NCBI GenBank assembly: GCA_963281255.1
Contig: OY725499.1
Coordinates: 2,116,096-2,180,095, forward strand
Direction: 5' to 3'
Source: Aphrocallistes beatrix
Taxonomy: Eukaryota; Porifera; Hexactinellida; Sceptrulophora; Aphrocallistidae
Length of the DNA: 64,000 nt
Part shown: positions 22,337-33,246 of the stretch, in pieces
Layout of the letters: every line of letters starts with the position of its first letter
Position numbering within the stretch: position 1 is the stretch's first letter
The notes under the pieces: model-generated
The model's database searches: none
Told to the model about the DNA's origin: nothing
The model's input: only the letters and a program-made list of their open reading frames with translations
Made by a program: the position numbers and the translations under genes

Positions 22337-23002
22337 GATGAAGTATGACCAGAAGGATGACCCTGTTGTATCCGATGCAATCAAACAACTGAAAGAATCA
22401 AACGGGGTCAGTCGCGGTCAATTCAAAAACCAGCTAGGTATGAATCTACAGGATGGGTTACTGTGCAGAGGGAGGAAAATCGTTGTGCCAACTAGTATGA
22501 GACAGGAAGTCATGACTTTGGTTCATTCTGAGGGTCACCCAGGGATAGACAAGACCGACTTAGACTGACTCGAAATCAGTTCTACTGGAAACGTATGGAC
22601 TCTGATATTGACCGATTTTGTAGAGGATGTTTAATTTGTCAGAGGAACAAGCTGAAGAATCAACCCAAAGAAAAACTAGTTCCACTTACTGCGGCAAAGA
22701 AACCTCGTGATATCGTAGCCTTCGATATAGCTACACTCCCATGGGCTTCCACCCAACATAGATATTTCTTACTTATGGTCGACACGTTTTCGAAGTTCGT
22801 CGAATTGTATCCCATGGCAGATCAGGAGTCATCCACTATCGTGACCGCGATTCTCGATGGATGGGTTCATCGACATGGTCCTCCGAATTGTATGCTAAGT
22901 GACCAAGGCCCAAACGTGGATGGAACTGAGATAAGGCATGGATTACTAAACTACCTGGACAGTCCACTCTATTTTGACTATACCAAGTTAGGCCAGTTTG
23001 TA

Positions 23003-23026
23003 TCCTTACTATTAAAACTCGATTAA

Positions 23027-23064
<38 letters not shown>

Positions 23065-23526
23065 AAGCTGATTTTTGGCATGTCGGAGTCTTTTGGCTAT
23101 GGCTCCACTAGGTTCTGAGCTCAGAGCAAAATGTCGACTCATCATGGAATTATGACGTCATTGTCACATTTTTAAAAGTTAAGCAACACAGTTATTCGAG
23201 CATAACTCAGCCATGATAGGAGATAGAAGGCTGAAATTTTAATAGAATCTATATACTAACATATCTCACATATGATGCAACTATCATCAAAAAATGATGA
23301 CACATCACTTTGTTATGACGTCATCATTACTCATCAAAAATTTTATAAATTGATAAATTTGGTGTTTTTTCAATTGATATCGATTATAAAAGTAAGACAG
23401 ACATATTTAGGGATGTTATCTCCCTTATAATTAATTAAACAATGTAATCCCAAACGACCGAAGGGAGCCTGCGGCGGACATAAAGTGTCCATCAGCCGCG
23501 CAGCGCAAGCAAGCGAAGCGCGCTTG
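23003..23526 (+). mobile_element. Helitron-like family B, copy 3 (complete)
   Basis: A at 23002 precedes TCCTTACTATTAAAACTCG. Then come a CT run, a TA run, GATTTTTGGCATGTCGGAG, TGACGTCATTGTCAC, TGACGTCATCATTACTC, and the GC-rich end with stem CAAGCG/CGCTTG, ending CTTG before T (23527). This is the best reference copy for the family. It forms the left arm of the 22937-24642 palindrome. Confidence 0.7.
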
Positions 23527-23531
23527 TATAT

Positions 23532-24518
23532 TGGGATCACATTGTTTAATTATAAGGGAGATAACATCTCTAAATATGTCTGTCTTACTTTTATAATCGA
23601 TATCAATTGAAAAAAACACCAAATTTATCAATTTATAAAATTTTTGATGGGTAATGATGACGTCATAACAAAGTGATGAGTCATCATTTTTGATGATAGT
23701 TGCTTCATATGTGAGATATGTTAGTATATAGATTCTATTAAAATTTCAGCCTTCTATCTCCTATCATGGCTGAGTTATGCTCGAATAACTGTGTTGCTTA
23801 ACTTTTAAAAATGTGACAATGACGTCATAATTCCATGATGAGTCGACATTTTGCTCTGAGCTCAGAACCTAGTGGAGCCATAGCCAAAAGACTCCGACAT
23901 GCCAAAAATCAGCTTTATATATATATAGGGTGTCCCAAAAGTTCTGCAACAACTAATTTTACTTTGTTAATTTGACTAAGATCACTTGATTGTATTCCAA
24001 ATTAGCCTCCATAAATGAAATCTAACACCCTTCTAGCATAGAAATGAGCTCAACCTATTACGCAAAAAACATTTCTTATAAAATTATGAATAATTACATA
24101 CCAATTACTCCAAAATTTGGATCTCAAAAATGTAAAGTTTGAAGATCACTATTTTTCTGATGAAATATTACATTAATCACTTCTATATTCTGTCATTGAT
24201 TCATAATACTAAAATAACATTATTACTTTTGATTTATGTAACGGAAATCTTCTATAAGAACGCGAGTATTTTAAGTATAGACGTCAAATGTACCATGGAT
24301 ATGAGTTTTTTATTGAGATAAAAAATATTCTTTACTAGACAACGATATATATGATCCAGCATTGCAAATAAATTGAGAAAAGCAGGCCATTGGGAATGCA
24401 AAATAATTAAGATAATCCTCCCTATTTTTTGATTAAAAATAGGTATCGGATATTCGATCTATTTATCTATGTATTAATGCATCAGCAACATTTGTTGCAG
24501 AACTTTTGGGACACCCTG

Positions 24519-24551
<33 letters not shown>

Positions 24552-24574
24552 TAATCGAGTTTTAATAGTCAGGA
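23532..24574 (-). mobile_element. Helitron-like family B, copy 4 (right palindrome arm)
   Basis: This is the inverse of copy 3 but lacks the GC-rich 3' end, beginning directly at TTGGGATCACATTG. Its 5' terminus (TCCTGACTATTAAAACTCG on the minus strand) differs from copy 3 by one base. The TA run is expanded by a nested mariner-type MITE. Confidence 0.65.
23926..24519. mobile_element. mariner-type MITE
   Basis: Inverted termini (C/T)AGGGTGTCCCAAAAGTTC extend through CTGCAACAA, with TA on both sides (23924-23925 and 24520-24521). The 594-bp body is AT-rich with no transposase motif. It is nested in the TA run of Helitron-like copy 4. Confidence 0.75.
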
Positions 24575-25756
24575 TACAAACTGGCCTAACTTGGTATAGA
24601 GTCAAAATAGAGTGGACTGTCCAGGTAGTTTAGTAGTCCATGGATAAGGACAGCATTAGCCAGATACGGCATTGAAAAGAAAAGAAGCTCCCCCTATCAC
24701 CCTGAGGGAGACGGACAGAGCGAACGAGGCATTCAAAGAGTCAAACAGATCATGAGATGTGTGTTGCAGGAGAGGGATATCGCAATAGATAGTTGGCCAT
24801 CCCTACTTCCCCAAGTGGGATATATCCTGAATTCCATACCAAATGTCAGTACAGGATTTACTCCATACCGGATTATGTTCGGGGTAGATCCCAAACCACT
24901 CTCATTAGCTGCATTAGACGTCGAGACACATGGTCACTATTACTCGGTTCTAGAGTGGATAAGGGAGATGGAGCTGATGGGGGGATGTGTGAACGAGGAA
25001 GCAGAAGAAAACCTTGAAATGCCGCGAGATAGGATGAAAAGAGCTTACGATAAGGGCAAAAGCGAGTCTGGATCAGGGGTGGGAGACTTAATTCTCCTAA
25101 AGAAACATAACAGGAAGAGCGGTTTAGACCCACATTTCAAAGGCCCCTATCCGGTTCTGAGAAGAAAAGGGCAGAATGTACTGATCCAACAGGAGGACAC
25201 AAAGGGTAGAAAGGTCGAGAAATGGGTACATTTGAACCGATGTAAGAGATTTATTCCCGATCCAGGTCAATTGCCAGTAATTCTTACGGAGAGTCACGTT
25301 CGCCCTTCAACCGAGACGAGAGACCAAGAAAGGTATTCAACAGACGTAACAGAGAGCGAGGAATATGAATCAGACATCCCAGATGAATTCGAACTCAGTG
25401 GTACGGAGCCCACAGATGTGCCCCTACGTAAGTCGGAGAGGATGAGAAAACCATCCAGGAAATTCCTAGAAGCACAATGGTCTAACGAGCTGTCGGACGA
25501 CAGCTACAACCGAGATTGATGGAAGGGGAAGTGATGTAATAGGTTATTTATAATCTTAGCTTAGTTTAGTTTTAGTTTACCTCCTACGTCGATTAGGATC
25601 AGTAGACTTATATATGCAAGTTGTAGGCTAGTAGATCTTACCAACGTATTCACTTATTGTTAATTGTCTAAACTTGATAATTCTACCGTTCTTAATTGTG
25701 CTCTTGATTTATCTACATCGGCTTGATTGGTAGCTATAGATTAGGGCGTAACAGCA

Positions 25757-26035
25757 GTAAGAGATTTTCTAAGGTCGGGAGATGTAGTGAAGATGTTGAA
25801 GGAAAGGTCATCACAAGCTGTAATTCTAGCTAATACAGCAGATAGACTGGCGTCGTTCATGTAAAGATCTAGTTTCCTATTAGCATTTGAGATGGGCACT
25901 TCAGAGTTAGAGACCTCCGCGCTTGTTTCTTTCGTATCAGTGCGTTTAGATAGGTCGATTTTGTGGATCGTTCTTAAATGAATGTGTAATCCTTTGGTCG
26001 ATCCGAATTACACTGAGCCATAGCCTACTACATAC
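25757..26035 (-). pseudogene. hAT transposase relic with BED zinc-finger end
   Basis: The minus-strand frame gives FGSTKGLHIHLRTIHKIDL, the second half of a BED finger (Ser-Thr-Lys-Gly-Leu, His-Leu, His), preceded by a stop. It continues through a Ser/Glu linker and ASLSAVLARITACDDLSF, the start of the hAT body where a single glycine/serine-led helix precedes the transposase core. The gypsy 3' LTR borders it on the left, where the coding similarity ends. It is short and broken. No further feature is visible from 26036 to about 26430. Confidence 0.5.
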
Positions 26036-26439
26036 AGGCCATTTCCTACTTTAGACCAGGGATAAGATAAAGTCGAGTTTTTAATACAATGAAATTTAAC
26101 ACAATATCATTTTGATATATTTAATATCGTGTGATTATACATCCTCTACCCCACAATAATGATATTACTGACTGCTGGCATAATTTAGTTGACGGACAAG
26201 GAATACTACATAAATATATAGGTGTATATATATACGTACATATATTAATTAGAGGTAAGTTTAAGTATCTTTGGGACAAGAGGTGGTAGAAGTAATATTC
26301 TTGGCCTTGTTGTTGAGTAAACAGTTACTTGAAGTCATTAAAATACAACGTAGCATATCTTTTCCGTCAATACAGCAATCAGTACACTCAAAAGCCCAAT
26401 CCCCACATTCTTCATCCTCAATTTTAAGAATAGCCAATT

Positions 26440-27781
26440 GAGCCTCATCCAAATGCTCCAGGTGCGTATCGAAACTGGGCGAGTGGACACATGTGTCATC
26501 AACAAATGCCTGTACATTCGGACACCCTCGTAGAGCCTGGTCTACCTCTCGCTGATAGGTAGCCAAACTGGCCGCGTGTTGAAACAAACGCAGTGAACTC
26601 CCTATGCTTTTCCTTCACAGGCACGCTCCAGTATGCGGATGCCCCATCCAGTGTAGAGAATACAGTTGCCCTCCCATACGATCGAAAACATCTCGGGGAT
26701 CCGGCATCGGATAGGCATCTCGCTTCGTCACATCGTTGAGATCCCGGCAATCTACGGCAAATCGATGGGTCCCGTCCTTTTTCTTCACTAAGATCTCTCG
26801 ACTCGCCCAAGAGGAAGAAGAGGGACGTATGATCCCATTCTCGAGCATTTCATTTATCTGAATGGATACCTCCGCCTCAATTTCCGGAGAAACACGCAAC
26901 GGCCGGCTTCTGGTCGGCCGCTCATCCAGAAGAGTGATAACGTGTTCCGCGGTTCCAATTTCGCGCGGGCTCTTCGGGTTCTCCGCGAAAACGTCTTTCC
27001 ATCTCGACAGCACCTTGCGTATGGCTGTCTCTTCTCGCGGTAATAGTTTCGGGTTTATATCGAACCTGGCCTCCAAGCTATATTCCTCCTTTCCCATCTC
27101 AGTCTGCATAATTTCTGCTCTAGTCGCCGCGTATCCCCGCGTGCCGCAGCTAAAGAGGTTTTCCAACAACCACCTAGCCTAACTCTCATGTTTTCCCAAT
27201 CGAAAGTAGTATTCTTGAAGCGCGCGAGGAACCTTCGCCCCAATATAACCACCCTATTGTTAGTATCGAGTACTTCGATTTCGTGTTCTAGTGGTCTACC
27301 ATCCCCCACATCTATCGCCACGCAGGCCGTACCACAGACCGCAAGCGCTGTCCGCCCTAGCCCATACACTTGACTGTACTTTGTGCTGTAAGGGATATTC
27401 ATCTTTTGTACGGTGCATCTGTCCACCACCGAAGGATCCGCCCCCGTGTCCATCATTACATTGATGGGTTTGCCGTTCCATTTAACTGGTACCACAACCA
27501 CCGTCTCATGTACAACACTATGCTGCGTCGTGGCCTGAAACACCCCTCTTCGACTTCGTGTATGTGGGCAATAGCGGACCTCGTGTCCTCTTTCGCCACA
27601 TTTCGCAGTGCCGTTCCGGGTATTGGGCCATAAAGTGCCTGTCCGAGTCGCAAATAAAGCACCGACCCTTCTTAGGGAATTGGCTTGCCGGATACTTCCT
27701 TGTTGGTCCATCCCGCCTCCCCATTGCCCCTTTGCTGCGTGGCGCATCCTTATATGTATAGAAACAGTTGAGAGCTAACAT
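26440..27781 (-). mobile_element. Second Ty3/gypsy fragment (zinc knuckle, protease, part of RT)
   Basis: On the minus strand, in order, are a Cys/His knuckle-like segment (about 27.66 kb), an aspartic protease (MDTGADPSVVD, about 27.44 kb) and the first part of a reverse transcriptase (about 26.5-27.1 kb, FVDDT box near 26.5 kb). Neither RNase H, integrase nor LTRs are seen. The protein differs clearly from the 19-25 kb element, so it is a separate lineage. It is a truncated fossil with several breaks. The segment 27782-28131 beyond it holds nothing I recognise. Confidence 0.7.
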
Positions 27782-28245
27782 TCAAGAACAAATACAACAA
27801 AAGTAAAAAGGAACCATATAGCAGAGAAAGATAGCCAAAACATGCATTGATATATAATTTATTGGAACGTAGACTAGTTTCATATAGTTATGCATCAAAC
27901 AAATGATGAATTAGATTTTGGAACAAAAATTATTTATTCATATTAACTGTTTTCATTGACCAATGACCATCCCAACCAATTTTATCAGGCCTTGAAAGAG
28001 GCTACAGCTCCCTTACCCCCGATTTCAGACGCGGAAGAAGACCCTTAGCCTTAATCCCTACGTGATTCATAAATGTATTCTTAGGCCTGTTGCGTGATAT
28101 CCTGAGATCGTGATATCTTGAGATCCTAGTACAGTCGAAACCGGCTTTTTCTAACCATTTCTTTTCAGGTAAGAATAGTTAGAAAAACCCGATTGTTAGA
28201 AAAAACCGATATTATGAAAAAATAGATACTAGTAATATTAAAAAT

Positions 28246-28424
28246 TGCAGAATACTTATATGGAACTGAGCTCTGTGGAACTGAAGTTAGTTTCAATGTG
28301 ATTTTAGTATTGCGGTGTGTGTTTCTCGAGAGACTATTTCATCGTGTGTTGGCGTAATAGTGTTTTTCCGTCTTAATTCACTTCAGTTCCACGGAACTCA
28401 GCTCCATATAAGGATTCTGTAAAA
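28246..28424. repeat. Inverted-repeat insertion in the Tigger 3' region
   Basis: CAGAATACTTATATGGAACT and GAGCTCTGTGGAACTGAAG pair with their inverse at 28375-28424, leaving a central loop of about 95 bases. It is probably a short MITE. No clean target duplication was found. Confidence 0.55.
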
Positions 28425-28478
28425 ATTGACTTGGTGAAAAGGAAGTTAACTAATAAATTCGATATTGAGCAAATATTT

Positions 28479-29919
28479 CTAGGGAATGAACTCTTTCCCC
28501 GATTGAAGATTCTCTTGAAAAAAATTGGTCATCTTGCTTTGTTGTTGGGGAATGGATAAGAGTGCCTGCTCCACTTCAGTTACGGCATTGAGCACTTCTC
28601 CGGTACTCGCAATAAAGCGTCTGCTAATATTCCTTATGGCTTGCAGGCATTCACTTATTGTAGGAGGTGACTCGTCATTAACAGGGTATTGCCCATCAAT
28701 ATCATCGTCGCTGTCTTCTGACTTCGCTTCCTCCGCCATTTTATCAATGATCACATCGATATCTACTGTAGGATCCTCACTGGTTGTCTCAAGATCCTCT
28801 AAATCAGCTACATCAGAGAATTCATCAGAATTGTCTTGCGCCTCGTTCACTGCCTCATTTTGTTCAGTTACACATCTTAAAAGACCTGACTTCCGCCAAG
28901 CATTCTTTATGACGTATTTTCTCCTCTTGGGGGCCGACAAATGTCTTACCACTGGACATTCTCCAGAAAAGAGCAGTTTCGTCCATATTGTATATATCAC
29001 GAGGATGATATTTTACTAGGATCGGCTGAATGGCCACCAACCACTCGCTAAAATCAGGGCAGTCAGCGGATTCTCCATGTGGTCTCACGTATTTGATTCC
29101 ATGGCGTTCTCTCCATCTTTGAACCCACGACTCATTCAAAGCGCCTCCCTCAATCCCTAGTCTCAAGGCAATTCTTTCTGCTGCTTGAAGAATGATCGAA
29201 TTATTCAGCTCCTTATTATTGGCACGCATGTTGACGAACCAAGTTAGAAGGGGTTCATCAGCTTCCTTGTACTTCTCAGGTCCTTTCAATGATTTTCTTT
29301 TACTGTCAGGCTCATTAAAAACCCACCAATGACACTCTGGGGTCCAAGTGGACCCCAGGCAATCTTGGGGTCCAAAAAGACCCCACTGCGACTAGGACGT
29401 CATATTCACTGGGGTCCATTTGTACCCCACTGCGACTAGGACGTCATATTTACTGGGGTCCATTTGTACCCCACTGCGACTAGGGCGTCATTTTACTGGG
29501 GTCCATTTGTACCCCACTGCGACTAGGACGTCATTTTACTGGGGTCCATTTGTACCCCACTGCGACTAGGACGTCATATTCGCTGGGGTCCATTTGTACC
29601 CCACTGCGACTAGGACGTCATATTTACTGGGGTCCATTTGTACCCCACTGCGACTAGGACGTCATATTCGCTGGGGTCCATTTGGACCCCACTTGAACTA
29701 TGACATAGGAATTTTGATGCGAGATCTTGGCGGGTTAATTAAGATACTTTGCAACAATTTTGTCCTTCTGTTTGAGAATGTAAATAACAGAGGGTATTGT
29801 GATACCAAAAATTTTCGCAAGTTCCGCCTTGGTGCTACGTTGATGGGGAGGGGCATCGACGAGCATGACAAGACGATATTTCTCTTTAAGTGTTAGCCGT
29901 ACATTTTTCTGAGCCATAT
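28479..29919 (-). pseudogene. Tigger/pogo transposase (CENP-B-type HTH, partial DDE)
   Basis: It starts MAQKNVRLTLKEKYRLVML (29919), a CENP-B-type HTH. After the nested piggyBac-like insertion the frame resumes as NEPDSKRKSLKGPEKYKEAD with the second HTH (LGIEGGALNESWVQRWRERH) and the first catalytic motif (YNMDETALFWR). The middle of the DDE domain is missing: GECPVVRHLSAPKRRK runs straight into YVIKNAWRKSGLLRC. A frame change sits at that region. The acidic C-terminal tail (SEDSDDDIDGQYP) is present down to a stop at 28479. This is a deletion derivative that could bind ends but not cut. Confidence 0.75.
29319..29738. mobile_element. piggyBac-like MITE carrying a 44-bp minisatellite
   Basis: TTAA lies on both sides (29315-29318 and 29739-29742), and removing the insert with one TTAA restores the Tigger frame (KYLNEPDSK). 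The inner ends, CCCACCAA on the left and CCCGCCAA on the inverse right, are piggyBac-like. The interior (about 29335-29700) is a tandem array of a 43-44-bp unit with core ACTGGGGTCCATTTGTACCC followed by CACTGCGACTAGGACGTCAT. There are seven GCGACTAGG copies and eight GGGGTCC..CCCC hairpin motifs. Confidence 0.75.
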
Positions 29920-30483
29920 TTAAATAGCCAATGTAAGCTAACAAGACTAAAACGTTTAGTTAGAAAAAACCGATAGTTTGAGTTAGAATAAACCGATAGT
30001 TTAAATAAACTGAGTTAGAATAAACCGATGGAAAATACTAGTCAATTAGGAATTTCTTACACCATAAATAGTTTGAATAAACCGATAAGTTAGAATAACC
30101 CGAGTTAGAAAAAAACGATGAAAATTAAGTATAATAATTAATTGAATAATATGTGCATTAAAAAATCTTAGAAAAAACCGATAGTTAGAAAAACCCGGTG
30201 TTAGAAAAACCCGGTTTCGACTGTATTAAGTAACCATGGATGATTTAGTACCGTGATATCTTGAGATCGTAATATTTTGAGATGTCTAGCATTCTGAGAT
30301 TTTGTTTGGCTCACTCAAATGGCCTTGTGGTTCAATAGGTTTCATTGTGGCACTAAATTGTGGCACATGACAAAATTTGATGGCACGCGACACAATTGAG
30401 TGGCATGCGACACAATTTACTATGGTAAAACCCCATATGGTAAAATACCATGGATCAATTATATTTTAATAATTTATGGTCCA

Positions 30484-31209
30484 CAAGTGCGCTTCGCTTG
30501 CTTGCGCTGCGCGGCTGGCGGACACTTTGTGTCCGCCGGAGGCTCCCTTCGGTCGCCTGGAGGTGAGATTGGTTAATTATAAGGGAGATATCATCTCTAA
30601 ATATGTCCATCTTAGTTTTAAAATCGATATCACTCGAAAAATCACCAAATTTGTCAATTTTAAAATTTTTTTTGATGAGTAATGATGACGTCATAGCAAA
30701 GTGATGAGTCATCATTTTTTGATGATAGTTGCATCATATGTGAGACGTGTTAGGATACAGATTCTATTAAAATTTCAGCCTTCTATCTCCTAGAATGGCT
30801 GAGTTATGCCCGGATAACTGTGTTGCTTAACTAAAAATGTGACAATGACGTCATAATTCCATGATGAGTGGACATTTGCGTCTGAGCTCAGAACTTACTG
30901 GAGCCATAGCCAAAAGACTCCCACATGCCAAAAATCAGCCTTCTGCGCCCGGCAGTTTCTTCAATCAATTCGTTACAGAGATACAGTCGACTCCGCTTAA
31001 TAGGGCCACATCGGTCAGAGGACATTTTGCCCCGATTAAGCGGAGGACCCTATTAACCGAAAATATTTTGTATTAGCTTCTATGTGTGAGAGCTATTCCG
31101 GTCCAGCCAAAAGTGGCCCGATTAAACAGTGGCCCTAAGCGGAGTCGACTGTATATATATATACACACACACACACAAACAAACAATAATCGAGTTTTAA
31201 TAGTAAGGA
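30484..31209 (-). mobile_element. Helitron-like family B, copy 5
   Basis: Both termini are visible on the minus strand: TCCTTACTATTAAAACTCG from 31209, and GC-rich 3' end to 30484, followed by T. A pogo-type MITE (30984-31151) sits in its TA run. The 5' end lies against a truncated family A copy. The preceding stretch 30226-30483 contains several GTGGCACNNGACA repeats and GATATCTTGAGATC motifs but no gene. Confidence 0.7.
30984..31151. mobile_element. pogo-type MITE, copy 1
   Basis: Inverted termini CAGTCGACTCCGCTTAATAG are flanked by TA. The interior includes ACATCGGTCAGAGGACATTT. A close copy lies at 38915-39101 in an equivalent position. It is non-coding. Confidence 0.85.
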
Positions 31210-31462
31210 TGACAGCCGACAATAGTGTCGTACAATGATTTCTATTGTGAGAGTGAAACCGTACATAGTATTGTATAGAAAAGGTGTAAAAAATTGTTTT
31301 CCATTTTTTTGCAGAGGTGTGAAAATTTCGCTTAGATCTTCGAACTTAATCATAGATTCATCATTTGACACCTAAATGCCAATATCTCTACGACTTGCCA
31401 ATTCTTCAATTAATTCGGACAAACAAACATACAAAAAAATCCTAGCGTTTTAATATATAAGA
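31210..31462 (-). mobile_element. Helitron-like family A, truncated copy
   Basis: On the minus strand the copy starts TCTTATATATTAAAACGCTA after an A and matches the first ~250 bases of copy A1. It stops where Helitron-like copy B5 begins. The 3' end is not present. Confidence 0.6.
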
Positions 31463-32045
31463 TTAACTATGCAGACGGACCTTAATAACCTTCAAAAAAC
31501 CCAAACCCAAAACACTCGAACTATAAATTAACCCTTTCAGGAAGCGGTAGCCCCTACTCCGTAAATTCGGAAATAATAGATTTGAATACGGCGGCATCAA
31601 CAGTGCTGATAGAAGTTGCAAGATGTCTATCAACCTATCTTCCATCTCAACAAAAACATTTTTTGGGGCCCCGTGCTTTCTAAAATGGAAGCGTAGAACA
31701 AAAGATGCAAACGCGTTGCTCCAGCATAGGCCGCTTTCGCCATATGTTAATCCGGCACTAAAATAATATGAAACATGAAACTACTAGGAGATATAAAACG
31801 TTTGTACATTCATATGAACAAACCACAATTATTATATGTAAATTTAAACAAATAAATGAAACACACTTTATTCTTAGTTGATTAACCAATACATACATGT
31901 ATTACTATATAACTAAACAGTCCTATTAGCTACTCTACTGACAAGACTAAACCTAGTATACCATCTATAGACATAACTGTATAGTATAGTTCAATATACA
32001 ACTATATCACTAAAAGTAAGAATAGCCTGGAGATGATCAGGACGA
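31463..32045. other. Stretch without a gene
   Basis: I see no coding frame I can support. The right part carries the probable polyA signal of the small gene at 32046-32417. Confidence 0.4.
31869..31874 (-). terminator. Candidate polyadenylation signal
   Basis: AATAAA on the minus strand, about 170 bases after the stop codon of the small gene at 32046-32417. Confidence 0.4.
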
Positions 32046-32417
32046 CTATTTTTTGTAATTTAAAGTAGCCTTGAATTCGCTGGAACTTTCTCCTCCTGGG
32101 TTGTGCATTCTAAGGTCCATTGATGCAGTTTCACATTCAACAGTTACCGTCCCATCAAAATAATAGTAATTAGCATCTGGGTTGAGGAAGCGGATATACG
32201 AATCCTTCAGGATGAATATTGATCCTTGGAGACATGCTAATGAATGGTTTCCATTGCTGTCCTTATCCCATTGCCAATAGGCGAGAGCAGTGCAATTCTC
32301 TTTTAATCCTTGAGGAAAGACAAATGTTATCATACAATTTTTTGCATAATCGAACCAATCAAATTTCCCAACAAATGTTACAAACTGTTCCTCAGAGATC
32401 GTCTTAGAAGCTGCCAT
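32046..32417 (-). CDS. Small intact orphan protein, 123 residues
   Basis: The ATG at 32417 (GAAATGGCA, a fair Kozak context) opens MAASKTISEEQFVTFVGKFD, and the frame is clean to TAG. The protein has alternating short beta-strand-like segments, many aromatic residues (WFDY, YWQWDKD, NYYYFDG) and ends ECETASMDLRMHNPGGESSS then a Lys tail. There is no signal peptide or membrane segment, so a cytosolic beta-sandwich-like fold is possible. I do not recognise a family. A TATA box lies 234 bases upstream, and a 47-base intron may sit in the 5' UTR (TACTAG|GTATATGC to ATTTCAG|GATTC). An intact frame, TATA box and polyA signal in a region of decayed elements argue for a live host gene. Confidence 0.6.
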   Translation of the reverse strand: MAASKTISEEQFVTFVGKFDWFDYAKNCMITFVFPQGLKENCTALAYWQWDKDSNGNHSLACLQGSIFILKDSYIRFLNPDANYYYFDGTVTVECETASMDLRMHNPGGESSSEFKATLNYKK

Positions 32418-32650
32418 TTCAAATAGATATGCTAGAAATAAATAGAGTTGGCTAAATGCAAGGTTTGAATCCTGAAATGATATATATTTGGTTAATTGAA
32501 TGCATATACCTAGTACATTGAATAATTCAACTCACTGAATATTGATGTTCTTACTGTTTGTGTATATTTTGTAGAATTCGAGATTGTACTGTTTTAACTT
32601 TCTTTGATATAATTTTATGTCTTGAGTTAGAAGTTCTACCACATTCACCC

Positions 32651-32657
32651 TTTTATA
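32651..32657 (-). promoter_or_regulatory. TATA box of the small orphan gene
   Basis: TATAAAAGG on the minus strand, 234 bases upstream of the ATG at 32417, with no competing gene between. Confidence 0.5.
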
Positions 32658-32867
32658 CTAGTGACTAGTCTATCCACTGGGCTGATACAAGCAATGACGG
32701 ATTAACAACGGGGCACCTGGGGTAAGTCCTCAAACGCAAAATTTATTTGAAAATATAGTTAATTTAGTTTGAGAGTTATCTATTATAACTTAAGTGCTTG
32801 AAATTAATGTGATACCACTTATCTTTATACTGTAGCATCATCTTCAGAGATTTTCTTAGTGGGAAAT

Positions 32868-33245
32868 CAGCCTGAGAAGCACAACCTGGTCTGGAAGCAT
32901 CATTCATTATTGTTCTTTATCTGCTAGTTGGAACATTAATTGCGCAAGGCTAAACTGGGAGATTGCAACCCAGCCTGAGAATCACAACCTGGTCTGGAAG
33001 CATCATTCATTATTGTTCTTTATCTGCTAGTTGGAACATTAATTGTGCAAGGCTAAACTGGGAGATTGCAACCCAGCCTGAGAATCACAACCTGGTCTGG
33101 AAGCATCATTCATTATTGTAGTCTTTATCTGCTAGTTGGAACATTAATTGCGCAAGGCTAAACTGGGAGATTGCAACCCAGCCTGAGAATCACAACCTGG
33201 TCTGGAAGCATCATTCATTATTGTTCTTTATCTGCTAGTTGGAAC
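32868..33245. repeat. Tandem repeat, ~103-bp unit, about four copies
   Basis: Each unit contains AGCCTGAGAATCACAACCTG, GTCTGGAAGCATCATTCATT, CTTTATCTGCTAGTTGGAAC and GGCTAAACTGGGAGATTGCA. The copies are almost identical, so the array is recent. The last unit runs directly into a partial Helitron-like B copy. Confidence 0.8.
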
Positions 33246-33246
33246 A

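Larger units (their letters stand above)
22937..24642. mobile_element. 1.7-kb palindromic element with 7-bp target duplication
   Basis: The perfect 7-bp repeat GATAAGG flanks it (22930-22936 and 24643-24649). The termini CATGGATTACTAAACTACC and inverse extend about 66 bp to the 5' ends of two opposed Helitron-like B copies, which make up the rest of the arms (about 515 bp each). The centre holds the GC-rich 3' terminus of the left copy only, as a loop (about 23452-23530). The 7-bp duplication and CA..TG ends resemble the P elements further right, so this may be a P-type foldback carrier. A mariner-type MITE is nested in the right arm. It lies inside the integrase region of the gypsy fossil. 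Confidence 0.7.
19340..25753 (+). mobile_element. Ty3/gypsy LTR retroelement fossil
   Basis: Parts in order are gag (about 19.36-19.9 kb), zinc knuckle (CFICGGRHAWRFC region, about 20.05 kb), aspartic protease (DSGAGPSVID, about 20.27 kb), reverse transcriptase (about 20.8-21.5 kb, YVDD box), RNase H (about 21.7-22.1 kb), integrase (about 22.4-24.9 kb) with a chromatin-contact-type C-terminal tail to about 25.52 kb, a purine tract, and a 3' LTR (25532 to about 25753, TG...CA). A matching 5' LTR is not visible. The element is broken: two DNA-transposon insertions (22192-22336 and 22937-24642) plus roughly two or three other breaks. Long open stretches suggest a fairly recent insertion. The 3' LTR abuts a hAT relic. 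Confidence 0.85.
28132..30223 (-). mobile_element. Tigger (pogo) element, internally deleted transposase
   Basis: The termini CAGTCGAAACCGG and inverse are flanked by TA (28130-28131 and 30224-30225). AACCGATAGTTAGAAAAA-like subterminal repeats occur at both ends. A minus-strand transposase gene spans about 28479-29919, and two further elements are nested inside (28246-28424 and 29319-29738). Confidence 0.85.

Noticed and set aside
29387-29665. CRISPR-like array of regular repeats
   Set aside because: The whole 44-bp unit repeats without unique spacers, in a eukaryotic transposon. It is a minisatellite.
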